From Phenylobacterium sp. (lineage in GTDB: Bacteria > Pseudomonadota > Alphaproteobacteria > Caulobacterales > Caulobacteraceae): DNA of 6,836 bases. The first letter of the stretch is position 1, and each line of letters opens with the position of its first letter. Made by a program: the position numbers and the translations under genes. Below, one piece after another: positions 1 through 5,252 of this stretch. The DNA is taken from NCBI GenBank assembly GCA_028698405.1, contig JAQVDF010000114.1, forward strand, positions 1 through 6,836, in the 5' to 3' direction. The notes under the pieces were generated by a model. It made no database searches. It was given only the letters and a program-made list of their open reading frames with translations, and was not told the origin of the DNA.

Positions 1-201
1 CGACGAACCGGTAGCCGCCGGGGGCCATCACCAGGGTGTTGCACTGGTGGCCGACGGGAGTGAGGAAGTCGCTGCCCGCCCCATGCGGCCCACCGGCAGG
101 GCGCCGACCTCCAGCTCGCCCATCAGCACGGCCGCCGCCTGCACCGTCGCGTCGGGGGCGACAAACTCCAGGGTGGCGGACATGACTTCTCACACCAGCA
201 T
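1..201 (-). pseudogene. CBS-domain protein remnant, N-terminal part, with in-frame TGA and frameshift; runs off left edge
   Basis: The minus strand from 201 has a strong ribosome binding site (AAGGAGG at 213-207) five bases before an ATG, then Leu, Val and a TGA at 192-190, then Glu-Val-Met in the same frame. Reading on from the ATG at 183 gives VAPDATVQAAAVLMGELEV followed by GALPVG, typical of the first half of a CBS domain (an adenosyl-nucleotide binding regulatory module). Many CBS proteins begin like MLVRDVMT, so TGA may replace an Arg CGA codon. After about position 88 this frame loses all family resemblance and ends at a TGA at 30-28. Another minus frame continues to the window edge with almost every third base G or C (GSDFLTPVGHQC and onward), consistent with one lost base near the C-run at 79-82. 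I do not recognise that downstream stretch. The gene is probably broken; an alternative is a short protein starting at 183, or sequencing error. CBS identity is inferred from motif only. Confidence 0.6.
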
Positions 202-206
202 CGACG

Positions 207-213
207 CCTCCTT
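207..213 (-). promoter_or_regulatory. Ribosome binding site of the CBS remnant
   Basis: AAGGAGG on the minus strand lies five bases before the ATG at 201-199. It favours 201 rather than the downstream ATG at 183 as the original start. That is why the TGA at 192-190 reads as a nonsense mutation rather than untranslated leader. The ATG at 183 has only a weak GAGAAG upstream. Confidence 0.6.
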
Positions 214-249
214 CGACCGCAGAGGCAATGGCCGCCCGCAGTGAAGGTC

Positions 250-264
250 CCGCGGAGGCCGCGG
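250..264. repeat. Short GC hairpin, CCGCGG arms
   Basis: Two copies of the self-complementary hexamer CCGCGG (250-255 and 259-264) flank three bases and can fold into a tight hairpin on either strand. It lies in the leader upstream of the CBS remnant, between the OmpA terminator and the ribosome binding site. Function is unknown; it could be chance in GC-rich DNA. Confidence 0.3.
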
Positions 265-350
265 AAGCGATTGCCTGCGCCCATTCGCGTGGGAGAAGGC
301 GGGACTATGCGGCGTCGTCTTGCGCTCGCGCGCCGCACGGTGACCACCGC

Positions 351-386
351 GCAAAGCAAAGGGGCCCGGACTTGCGTCCGGGCCCC
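351..386 (-). terminator. Intrinsic terminator of the OmpA-family gene
   Basis: A perfect 11-bp stem (361-371 with 376-386) closes a 4-base loop. On the minus strand it is followed by TTTGCTTTGC (360-351). It sits 36 bases beyond the OmpA stop codon and matches a rho-independent terminator for minus-strand transcription. The plus-strand side has no T-run, so it is unlikely to be bidirectional. Confidence 0.85.
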
Positions 387-392
387 TCGTCA

Positions 393-410
393 GGTCGGCT
401 GAAGCCGACC
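393..410 (-). repeat. Hairpin between the OmpA stop codon and the terminator
   Basis: A 7-bp perfect stem (393-399 with 404-410) with a 4-base loop lies 11 bases after the OmpA stop codon and directly before the main terminator stem. It has no T-run of its own. It may protect the 3' end of the abundant outer membrane protein mRNA or help termination. The pairing is seen in the sequence; the role is inferred. Confidence 0.5.
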
Positions 411-421
411 CGAGGATCGAC

Positions 422-1621
422 TTAGAAGTTGATGTCGATCGTCGAGCGACGGTTCAGCGGTTCCTTCACGCCGTCGCCGGTCGGGACGGCCGGCTCGGTT
501 TCACCGCGCCAGTCGACGTTCAGGGCCGTCTGGTTGACGCCCGAGGCGACCAGGGCGTCGGCCACGGCCTTGGCCCGGCGCTCCGACAGACGCACGTTGT
601 AGGCTTGGCTGCCCGAGGTGTCGGCGTGGCCGACGACCACGACGCGGGTGGCGTTGCCGTTACGGGCGTAGTCCGCAGCCTGCTGCACCACCGTCTGGGC
701 TTCCGGCGTCAGCACATACTGATCGAACGGGAAGTAGACGATGAACTGACGCGCTTCCGGGGCCGGCGGCGGCGGAGGCGGAGGCGGCGGCGGAGGCGGA
801 GGCGGCGGGGGCGGCGGGGGCGGAGGCGGCGGGGGCGGCGGAGCCGCGAACGAGTACCGCAGGCCCAGGGTCACCGACTGGTCTTCGTACTGACCCGAGA
901 ACACGCCGGGTTGCAGCGCATGCGTGCCGATCGAAGCGAAGTCGAGGTCCGACCCACCCAGGTAACGGTAGGTCAGGTCGATGTTCAGACGGTCGGTCGC
1001 CCGCCAGGCGAGGCCGGCGATGGCCTGCCAGGCGAAGGCGGTGTCATCATCGTCGATCACCAGGTTCTGGTGCGCCGGGTTGGCGGCGGTCCGGGCGGCC
1101 GGGTGGTTCGGGATGTTCGAGAACTGGCCGACCGTGTCGATCGACACGTGGTTGATACCGACACCGACGCCGAGGAACGGATTGATCGTCGACCCCGGCA
1201 TGAAGTCGTAGATCACATTGCCCATCAGGGTCCACGACTCGACTTCGCCGTCCGGCGAGCCGCAGTCGTCACCGGCGCCGCGCAGGACGGCCGGGGTGCA
1301 GAGGCCGGCGACGCGGCCGAGGCCTTCGGCGCCGCGGATCGATTCGATGTCGCCCGGACGGTAGCCGCCTTCCAGTTCAACCCGCCAGTTGGGGGTCAGC
1401 TGGTAGCCCAGGCGGGCGAACCCGGCCCAGTCGTCTTCCTGGTTGAAGTCCCAGTTGTACGGACCGCCGTTGGGGCCGTTGCTGGAGGACGTAGCGTCGA
1501 GGCTTTCAGGCCAGTGGTAGCCCAGGTCGACGGCGCCGTACCAGCCGGTGTCTTGCGCGGACGCACCGGAAGCGGCGAACACCGCAGCCAGGGCGGCCCC
1601 CGCCAGGAGTTTGAACTTCAT
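422..1621 (-). CDS. OmpA-family outer membrane protein with polyproline linker
   Basis: This 399-residue outer membrane protein anchors the outer membrane to peptidoglycan. Residues 1-22 form a signal peptide (KLLAGAALAAVFAASGASA, cleavage before Gln23). Residues 23 to about 259 look like an eight-stranded OmpA-type barrel, ending in the strand VTLGLRYSF. One predicted loop carries Cys108 and Cys120, a possible disulfide. Residues 261-286 are 26 uninterrupted prolines, standing in for the usual short Ala/Pro hinge. From about residue 290 comes the OmpA C-terminal domain: FIVYFPFDQ, GHADTSGS, LSERRAKAV and the closing NRRSTIDINF. Asp334 and Arg349 occupy the spacing of the two residues that bind diaminopimelate in known OmpA domains. 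The ATG follows AGAGAGAGGG by nine bases. The gene appears monocistronic, with its own promoter and terminator. Family assignment is firm; beyond peptidoglycan anchoring, any pore or adhesion role is unknown. Confidence 0.95.
   Translation of the reverse strand: MKFKLLAGAALAAVFAASGASAQDTGWYGAVDLGYHWPESLDATSSSNGPNGGPYNWDFNQEDDWAGFARLGYQLTPNWRVELEGGYRPGDIESIRGAEGLGRVAGLCTPAVLRGAGDDCGSPDGEVESWTLMGNVIYDFMPGSTINPFLGVGVGINHVSIDTVGQFSNIPNHPAARTAANPAHQNLVIDDDDTAFAWQAIAGLAWRATDRLNIDLTYRYLGGSDLDFASIGTHALQPGVFSGQYEDQSVTLGLRYSFAAPPPPPPPPPPPPPPPPPPPPPPPPPPAPEARQFIVYFPFDQYVLTPEAQTVVQQAADYARNGNATRVVVVGHADTSGSQAYNVRLSERRAKAVADALVASGVNQTALNVDWRGETEPAVPTGDGVKEPLNRRSTIDINF
764..841 (-). repeat. 26-codon polyproline tract inside the OmpA gene
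   Basis: All 26 triplets read Pro on the minus strand: 18 CCG, 5 CCT and 3 CCC. The mix of codons breaks the pure triplet repeat but the tract remains low in complexity and prone to slippage. It encodes residues 261-286, between the barrel and the peptidoglycan-binding domain, and probably spans periplasmic distance as a stiff polyproline helix. Confidence 0.95.
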
Positions 1622-1672
1622 AATTCAGAGCCCTCTCTCTTACCCTCTGCTGCGGCCATATGACCCAGCATG

Positions 1673-1700
1673 CTTATAGCAAGGTCGAGACGTTCGGAAA
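1673..1700 (-). promoter_or_regulatory. Putative promoter of the OmpA-family gene
   Basis: On the minus strand, TTTCCG (1700-1695) and GCTATAAG, with TATAAG at 1678-1673, are separated by 16 bases. GCTATA resembles the -10 element of Caulobacter-type housekeeping promoters. Transcription would start about 45 bases before the ATG, leaving a short leader with the AGAGAGAGGG ribosome binding site at 1640-1631. It is a motif match only. Confidence 0.45.
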
Positions 1701-2118
1701 GTGTCGCCGAGGCCACACTTCATTTGAAACGCCTCCACCCAAATGAGCAGACGCCACAAGCTACACAACAAGCCCCGGGCCCGCCAACTTCAAGCGAAGC
1801 CGTGGGTTCCGGAGCCTTCCGTGGCGCTCCTGGCTTTGGCTGTACGACGGGGCGGGCCTCGTCGACGGCCGGACGGAACCCCGGCCGGTCGCGTGTTGAA
1901 CGACGAAATCCTTAAGGAAGATTATGGGCTGCGCCGGCGCGTGGCCGACGTGGTCGCGCCTGCGCGCTCCCAATTCCTCGTTCGTCTCCGACGATCGCGG
2001 CTGCATTCCCACCCAGCTTTCAACAAGCGCCCCTAGTCGCGCCAGACCGCTCAACGGCCAAGGCTGGGGCCGGTTCCGCCACCGACGCCGCGAGGCGCGC
2101 GAGTGTGGCGCCGTTGCA
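1701..2118. other. Intergenic region with no supported gene
   Basis: This stretch separates the start of the OmpA gene from the stop of the antiporter gene. Open frames exist on both strands, for example plus 1743-2036, but none has a good ribosome binding site with a recognisable product. Visible structure is limited to two inverted repeats: 1866-1872 with 1881-1887, and 2055-2059 with 2068-2072. The second lies about 50 bases past the antiporter stop and could end its transcript, but it lacks a T-run. An AT-richer patch near 1907-1925 contains CCTTAAGG and an AAGGA before an ATG at 1924. I see no tRNA fold. Confidence 0.5.
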
Positions 2119-3897
2119 TCACCCCGCGGCGCGGCGGGCTCTGCGCGTCCGCCCGCCCAAAGCGTCCGGGCGGTTCAGCTGCTTTCGGAACTCGTCCCGC
2201 CGCTCGTGAACCGAGGCGATGATCAGGCCCATCGGCACACCGGTCTCGACCAGCACCGATTCGGCGAGCTGAAGGCTGGCCTCGACGGTCTCGGGCACCG
2301 CGTCGGAGGCGCCCAGGTCGTAGAGCCGCTGGGCCTGGCGGGTGTCCCGGGCCCGGGCGATGATGGGTAGATCGGCCCGCATCTCGCGCGCGGCGCCGAC
2401 CACCGCCTCCACCGCATCCGGATCGTCCATGGTGACCACCAGCGCCTTGGCCTCGTCGAGGCCGCAGCGCCTGAGCAGCTCGGGCCGGGAGCCGTCGCCG
2501 AAGTAGATGGGATCGCCCGCGCGCCGGCCGGCCTCGACCAGGCGCGCGTCCCGCTCCAGGGCGATCCAGCCGAGCTCGTGGCGCGAGACCATGTCGGCCA
2601 CCAGCCGCCCGACCCGGCCGTAGCCGACGATCAGCACCTTCGGCGATTCGGGGGTAGTCGCGGCGGGCGGTTCCGGCGCGATGTCCGCCGGCTTGGGCGG
2701 CGGCTGGCGGTTGACCCGCACGGCCGCCCAGGCCAGCGCCGGGATCAGCATCATCGACAGGGTGGCGGCGACCAGCACCGCCTGACCGACGACCGGCGGC
2801 ACCACGCCCTCGGCCATGGCGGTGGACAGGATGACGAAGGCGAACTCGCCGCCGCCGGCCAGCAGCAGGGCCGATTCGAGCGCCGCCGGCCGCGACAGCC
2901 CGAACAGCCGGCCCAACACCATCACCACGCTGGCGTTCAGCACGATCATGCCGACGGCGATGGTCAGGATGGTGATCGGGTCGGCGATCAGCCGAGACAG
3001 GTCCAGGTGGATGCCGACCGAGACGAAGAACAGCCCCAGCAGCAGGCCCTTGAACGGCTCGATGGTCACCTCGACCTCGTGCCGGAACTCGGTCTCGGCC
3101 AGCAGCAGGCCGGCGACGAACTCGCCCAGCGCCATCGACAGGCCGGCCAGCGCGCTCGCCACCCCGGCGCCGATAACCACCAGCAGGCAGGCGGCCATGA
3201 ACAGCTCTTCGCTCTTGGCCTTCGCGACCGAGCGGAACATCGGACGGAGCAGCAGCCTCGCTCCCACCACCAGGGCGAACAGGCCGACGGCGGCGGGCGC
3301 GAAGGCCAGCAGCAGGCGGGGCGAGAGTTCGTCGCCTTTGCCCAGCACGGCCAGTGTCACCAGGATCGGGGCCACCGCCAGGTCCTGGAACAGCAGCACC
3401 GAGAACGTCGCCCGACCGGCCTGGGAGTGCTGGCGCTTCTGGTCGGCCAGCACCTGCATCACGATGGCTGTGGACGACAGCGCAAGAGCCGCCCCGATCG
3501 CCGCCGCGGTCGGCAGCGGCTGGCCGAGCGCCATCGCCGCCGCGGCGATCACCGCCAGGCAGAGGCTGACCTGCGCCGCGCCCAGCCCGAACACGAACCG
3601 GCGCATCAGCCGAAGGCGTTCCCACGACAGCTCCAGGCCGATCATGAACAACAGGAAGACGACGCCGAACTCGGCGAGCTGTTCGATCTCGTCGGGATTG
3701 TCGACCGTGAAATGGCGCAGCCAGGGCAGCTCGCCGCTGAGCGCGCCGAGGCCATGGGGCCCGAGCAGCACGCCGGCGCCCAGGAAGCCGAGGATCGGGC
3801 TGACCTTCCAACGCCTGAACAGGGGCACGACGACCGCGGCCGTCGTTAAGAAGAGGACGAGATCCTTGTACGCCCCTGGCCCTGCGTGTGCTTCCAA
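2119..3897 (-). CDS. Kef-type cation/proton antiporter with RCK (TrkA-N) domain
   Basis: A 592-residue inner membrane monovalent cation/proton antiporter of the CPA2 family, probably potassium efflux, similar in length to E. coli KefB and KefC (about 600). Residues 10 to about 390 form the hydrophobic transport domain with repeated membrane helices, including LGFLGAGVLLGPHGLG, the FQDLAVAP helix with Gln171 and Asp172, and IEPFKGLLLGLFFVSVG. A proline-rich linker leads to a Rossmann-fold RCK domain (about 418-540) with GYGRVG at 425-430 and GDGSRPELL. The start is a TTG at 3897, seven bases after AGGGGGG; the protein then begins MEAHAGPGAYKDL, a typical Kef-like start. The same frame is open far upstream, but that part lies antisense to the copper genes and looks non-coding. 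The loop matching the KefC HALESDIEP regulatory segment reads HEVEVTIEP, so glutathione gating like KefC is doubtful. No KefF/KefG-type ancillary gene is adjacent. Confidence 0.92.
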   Translation of the reverse strand: MEAHAGPGAYKDLVLFLTTAAVVVPLFRRWKVSPILGFLGAGVLLGPHGLGALSGELPWLRHFTVDNPDEIEQLAEFGVVFLLFMIGLELSWERLRLMRRFVFGLGAAQVSLCLAVIAAAAMALGQPLPTAAAIGAALALSSTAIVMQVLADQKRQHSQAGRATFSVLLFQDLAVAPILVTLAVLGKGDELSPRLLLAFAPAAVGLFALVVGARLLLRPMFRSVAKAKSEELFMAACLLVVIGAGVASALAGLSMALGEFVAGLLLAETEFRHEVEVTIEPFKGLLLGLFFVSVGIHLDLSRLIADPITILTIAVGMIVLNASVVMVLGRLFGLSRPAALESALLLAGGGEFAFVILSTAMAEGVVPPVVGQAVLVAATLSMMLIPALAWAAVRVNRQPPPKPADIAPEPPAATTPESPKVLIVGYGRVGRLVADMVSRHELGWIALERDARLVEAGRRAGDPIYFGDGSRPELLRRCGLDEAKALVVTMDDPDAVEAVVGAAREMRADLPIIARARDTRQAQRLYDLGASDAVPETVEASLQLAESVLVETGVPMGLIIASVHERRDEFRKQLNRPDALGGRTRRARRAAG

Positions 3898-3981
3898 TCC
3901 CGATCCCCCCTGATTCGGGCCTTTATCGCGCACGGACCGGGGGTTGAGAAATAGCCGCGGTGACTTAATGAGCAGGGCGCG
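3898..3981. promoter_or_regulatory. Divergent promoter region between antiporter and copper cassette
   Basis: Only 84 bases separate the TTG start of the antiporter from the ATG of the DUF2946 gene, so promoters for both must lie here or inside the genes. On the plus strand TTGAGA (3944-3949) precedes CTTAAT (3964-3969) by 14 bases, a short spacer. On the minus strand the purine run AGGGGGG (3911-3905) serves as the antiporter ribosome binding site. I see no clear copper-regulator operator. Confidence 0.35.
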
Positions 3982-4371
3982 ATGACGCGGACCTCGACAA
4001 TGCGCGGGCGAATCGCCGGCCTGGCGGCTCTGGTCGGCGTGCTGGCCCTTCTGGCCCAGGCGCTGCTGCCCGCCGCCGCCCTGGCGGCGACCGCGGCCGG
4101 CGCACGCCAGGTCGAGCTCTGCTCCGACGAGGGCGACCGCATCGTCCTGCTGGACAGGCACGGCGCGCCGGTGAAGCCGTTCGCTGGCCTGCACTGCCTC
4201 GACTGCATCGGCGCGGTCACCGCCGCCGTGGCGCCGCCGGTCCCGGCCGTGGAGCCCGTCGTCTACGCCGTCGCCGCCGACTACGCCGCCCCGGCGCGGG
4301 AACCGCCCCGCCCGGCCATTCGCGGGCCGCCGCGCCCGCCCAGCCGCGCCCCGCCGCTCCGCACGCTCTGA
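3982..4371 (+). CDS. DUF2946-type small exported protein of a copper cassette
   Basis: A 129-residue protein of the kind annotated DUF2946, often found beside TonB receptors and PCuAC chaperones in copper loci. Residues 8-36 form a basic-then-hydrophobic signal or membrane anchor (RIAGLAALVGVLALLAQALL) ending near ALA. The mature part has Cys47 in ELCSDEG and His71-Cys72-Leu-Asp-Cys75, a CxxC with an adjacent His that could bind copper. The C-terminal third is rich in Pro and Arg (RGPPRPPSRAPP), common in this group. The ATG at 3982 has GCAGGG upstream; Met7 at 4000 is an alternative start directly before the hydrophobic segment. It is the first gene of a plus-strand cassette with the receptor stub and PCuAC. 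The biochemical role of DUF2946 is not established; copper binding is inferred from residues and context. Confidence 0.75.
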   Translation: MTRTSTMRGRIAGLAALVGVLALLAQALLPAAALAATAAGARQVELCSDEGDRIVLLDRHGAPVKPFAGLHCLDCIGAVTAAVAPPVPAVEPVVYAVAADYAAPAREPPRPAIRGPPRPPSRAPPLRTL

Positions 4372-4380
4372 CGATCCGCC

Positions 4381-4404
4381 GCGCGCGGCCGCCGCGCCGC
4401 GCGC
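4381..4404 (+). repeat. Strong intercistronic hairpin between DUF2946 and the receptor stub
   Basis: A perfect 9-bp all-GC stem (4381-4389 with 4396-4404) with a 6-base loop starts nine bases after the DUF2946 stop. It is followed by CGTCTCCTTTGCG, only mildly T-rich. It could attenuate transcription, stabilise the upstream mRNA or simply reflect GC-rich sequence. Confidence 0.5.
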
Positions 4405-4433
4405 CGTCTCCTTTGCGTGCGTGAGTTCCATCC

Positions 4434-4644
4434 ATGTCCAAGCTTGCCCGCCGCGGTTTCGCCGCGGCGCTGATCGCCCTGCCGGCGGCCGCGACCGCCG
4501 AACCGCCGTCGACGGTCGACGGACGAGCGGTGGATCTCCAACGTCAACGCGGTCACCGACGCGCGCGCGCCGGGGGTCTCCACCGCGGCCGCCTTCCCGG
4601 GCGAAGGCCGGGCTGTCTTCGCAGGCCTGTCGTGGCGCTACTGA
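4434..4644 (+). pseudogene. TonB-dependent receptor stub, internally deleted (probable copper receptor)
   Basis: The first 29 codons from the ATG at 4434 encode a signal peptide (LARRGFAAALIALPAAATA) followed by EPPSTVD, which resembles the start of a TonB box. From 4522, in the +1 frame, 40 codons ending in TGA at 4642-4644 read DERWISNVNAVTDARAPG and close with GRAVFAGLSWRY. That is the classic last part of a TonB-dependent receptor barrel with a terminal aromatic residue. Both parts have strong third-position GC. An intact receptor has roughly 600-700 residues, so the plug and most of the barrel are missing and the two ends are out of frame. The junction is a tandem GTCGACG repeat (4508-4521). 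Position between DUF2946 and PCuAC supports a copper receptor of the OprC/NosA kind, but substrate is inferred from neighbours. It could be a true deletion or an assembly collapse. Confidence 0.75.
4508..4521. repeat. Tandem 7-bp repeat at the receptor deletion junction
   Basis: GTCGACG occurs twice head to tail (4508-4514 and 4515-4521), exactly where the signal-peptide frame of the receptor stub stops making sense and the C-terminal barrel frame begins. Short repeats of this kind are common at deletion endpoints. Confidence 0.7.
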
Positions 4645-4715
4645 CGCACCCGGACGGCCCACCTTTCGCGCGCCGCCCGCGGCGCCCACATCTCTCAGCA
4701 ACGAGGATTCATCAC

Positions 4716-5183
4716 ATGCGCAACCTGTTCACCGCCGCCGTCGCCGCCGCGGCCCTGTTCTCCGGCCCCGCACTCGCCCAGTCCGCCGGCGGGCTGGAGG
4801 TGGCCCAGGCCTGGAGCCGCCCGGCGGTCGCCGGCATGAACGGCGCCGGCTACATGACCATCCGCAACCACGGAAAGGCCGCCCAGACCCTGGTCAAGGT
4901 CGAGAGCCCGGCCGCCCGCAAGGTGGAGATGCACCGCACGGTGACCTCCGGCGGCGTCGCCCGGATGGAGCCGGTCGCCCGGCTCGCAGTGCCTGCCGGC
5001 GGCGAGGCGCGCCTGGCCCCGGGCGGGAACCATCTGATGCTGATCGGGCTGACCGAACCGCTGAAGTCCGGCCAGCGCGTGCCCGTCACCTTGACCTTCG
5101 CCAGCGGGGTCGAGTTGAAGGCGCACCTGGTCGTCGGAACCGCCGCGCCCGGGCACGAGGACCATTCGGCGCACCATCACTGA
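4716..5183 (+). CDS. PCuAC-type periplasmic copper chaperone
   Basis: A 155-residue exported copper carrier of the PCuAC (DUF461) family, which binds Cu(I) in the periplasm and in studied members delivers it to the CuA site of cytochrome c oxidase. A signal peptide ends with GPALA before Gln22. The mature domain is a compact beta fold with the family signature: His73 in VEMH, Met84 in ARMEP, His106 and Met108 in NHLML, giving exactly H-x10-M-x21-H-x-M. VPAGG and LAPGG between them are also typical. The tail HEDHSAHHH is His-rich and may add a metal site. The start is the ATG at 4716, eight bases after GAGGA; the same frame is open back to 4434, but the extra residues are out-of-frame receptor sequence. 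It is the last gene of the DUF2946 cassette, 71 bases after the receptor stub. The assignment is firm; the partner is inferred. Confidence 0.93.
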   Translation: MRNLFTAAVAAAALFSGPALAQSAGGLEVAQAWSRPAVAGMNGAGYMTIRNHGKAAQTLVKVESPAARKVEMHRTVTSGGVARMEPVARLAVPAGGEARLAPGGNHLMLIGLTEPLKSGQRVPVTLTFASGVELKAHLVVGTAAPGHEDHSAHHH

Positions 5184-5200
5184 GCGCCGCGTTGACTTGG

Positions 5201-5242
5201 GGGGCGCCGCTGCGGCTTATGCGCCCCATTATTTTATATATT
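5201..5242 (+). terminator. Probable terminator after PCuAC with AT-rich tail
   Basis: GGGGCGC (5201-5207) pairs with GCGCCCC (5221-5227), followed at once by ATTATTTTATATATT, the most AT-rich patch in the window. This fits an intrinsic terminator for the copper cassette. The same interval also has TTGACT at 5192-5197, a good -35 match, with no good -10 at the right distance (best is GCTTAT at 5215-5220), so a promoter for the acyl-CoA synthetase could overlap it. Confidence 0.5.
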
Positions 5243-5252
5243 GGAGACTCCG

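Noticed and set aside
190..192. TGA read as selenocysteine or recoded codon
   Set aside because: There is no supporting hairpin context I can identify, and a Sec at codon 4 of a CBS protein has no precedent known to me. A nonsense mutation or sequencing error is simpler.
339..349. CGGTG-AC-CACCG inverted repeat as an operator
   Set aside because: The 5-bp arms are too short to distinguish from chance in GC-rich DNA, and it lies just past the OmpA terminator with no regulator nearby.
764..841. GGC-rich repeat as a CRISPR array or independent repeat element
   Set aside because: There are no spacers or palindromic repeats. It is simply the proline codon run of the OmpA gene.
605..1663. Long plus-strand open frame opposite the OmpA gene
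   Set aside because: It is rich in Arg and Gly, including a poly-Arg run that is only the antisense of the proline tract. It has no family resemblance, while the minus strand is a clear OmpA protein.
1743..2036. Plus-strand 97-codon frame in the intergenic region
   Set aside because: There is no ribosome binding site before the ATG, no recognisable product and no consistent codon pattern over its full length. Not enough to call a gene.
2051..3811. 586-codon minus-strand frame overlapping the antiporter
   Set aside because: It is a shifted frame of the antiporter gene, composed of Arg/Gly/Ala/Pro-rich sequence with no membrane segments or motifs.
3898..4701. Upstream 268-codon extension of the antiporter frame
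   Set aside because: It lies antisense to the DUF2946 gene and the receptor stub and is low-complexity in composition. It is not part of any Kef protein; the TTG at 3897 with its ribosome binding site explains the real start.
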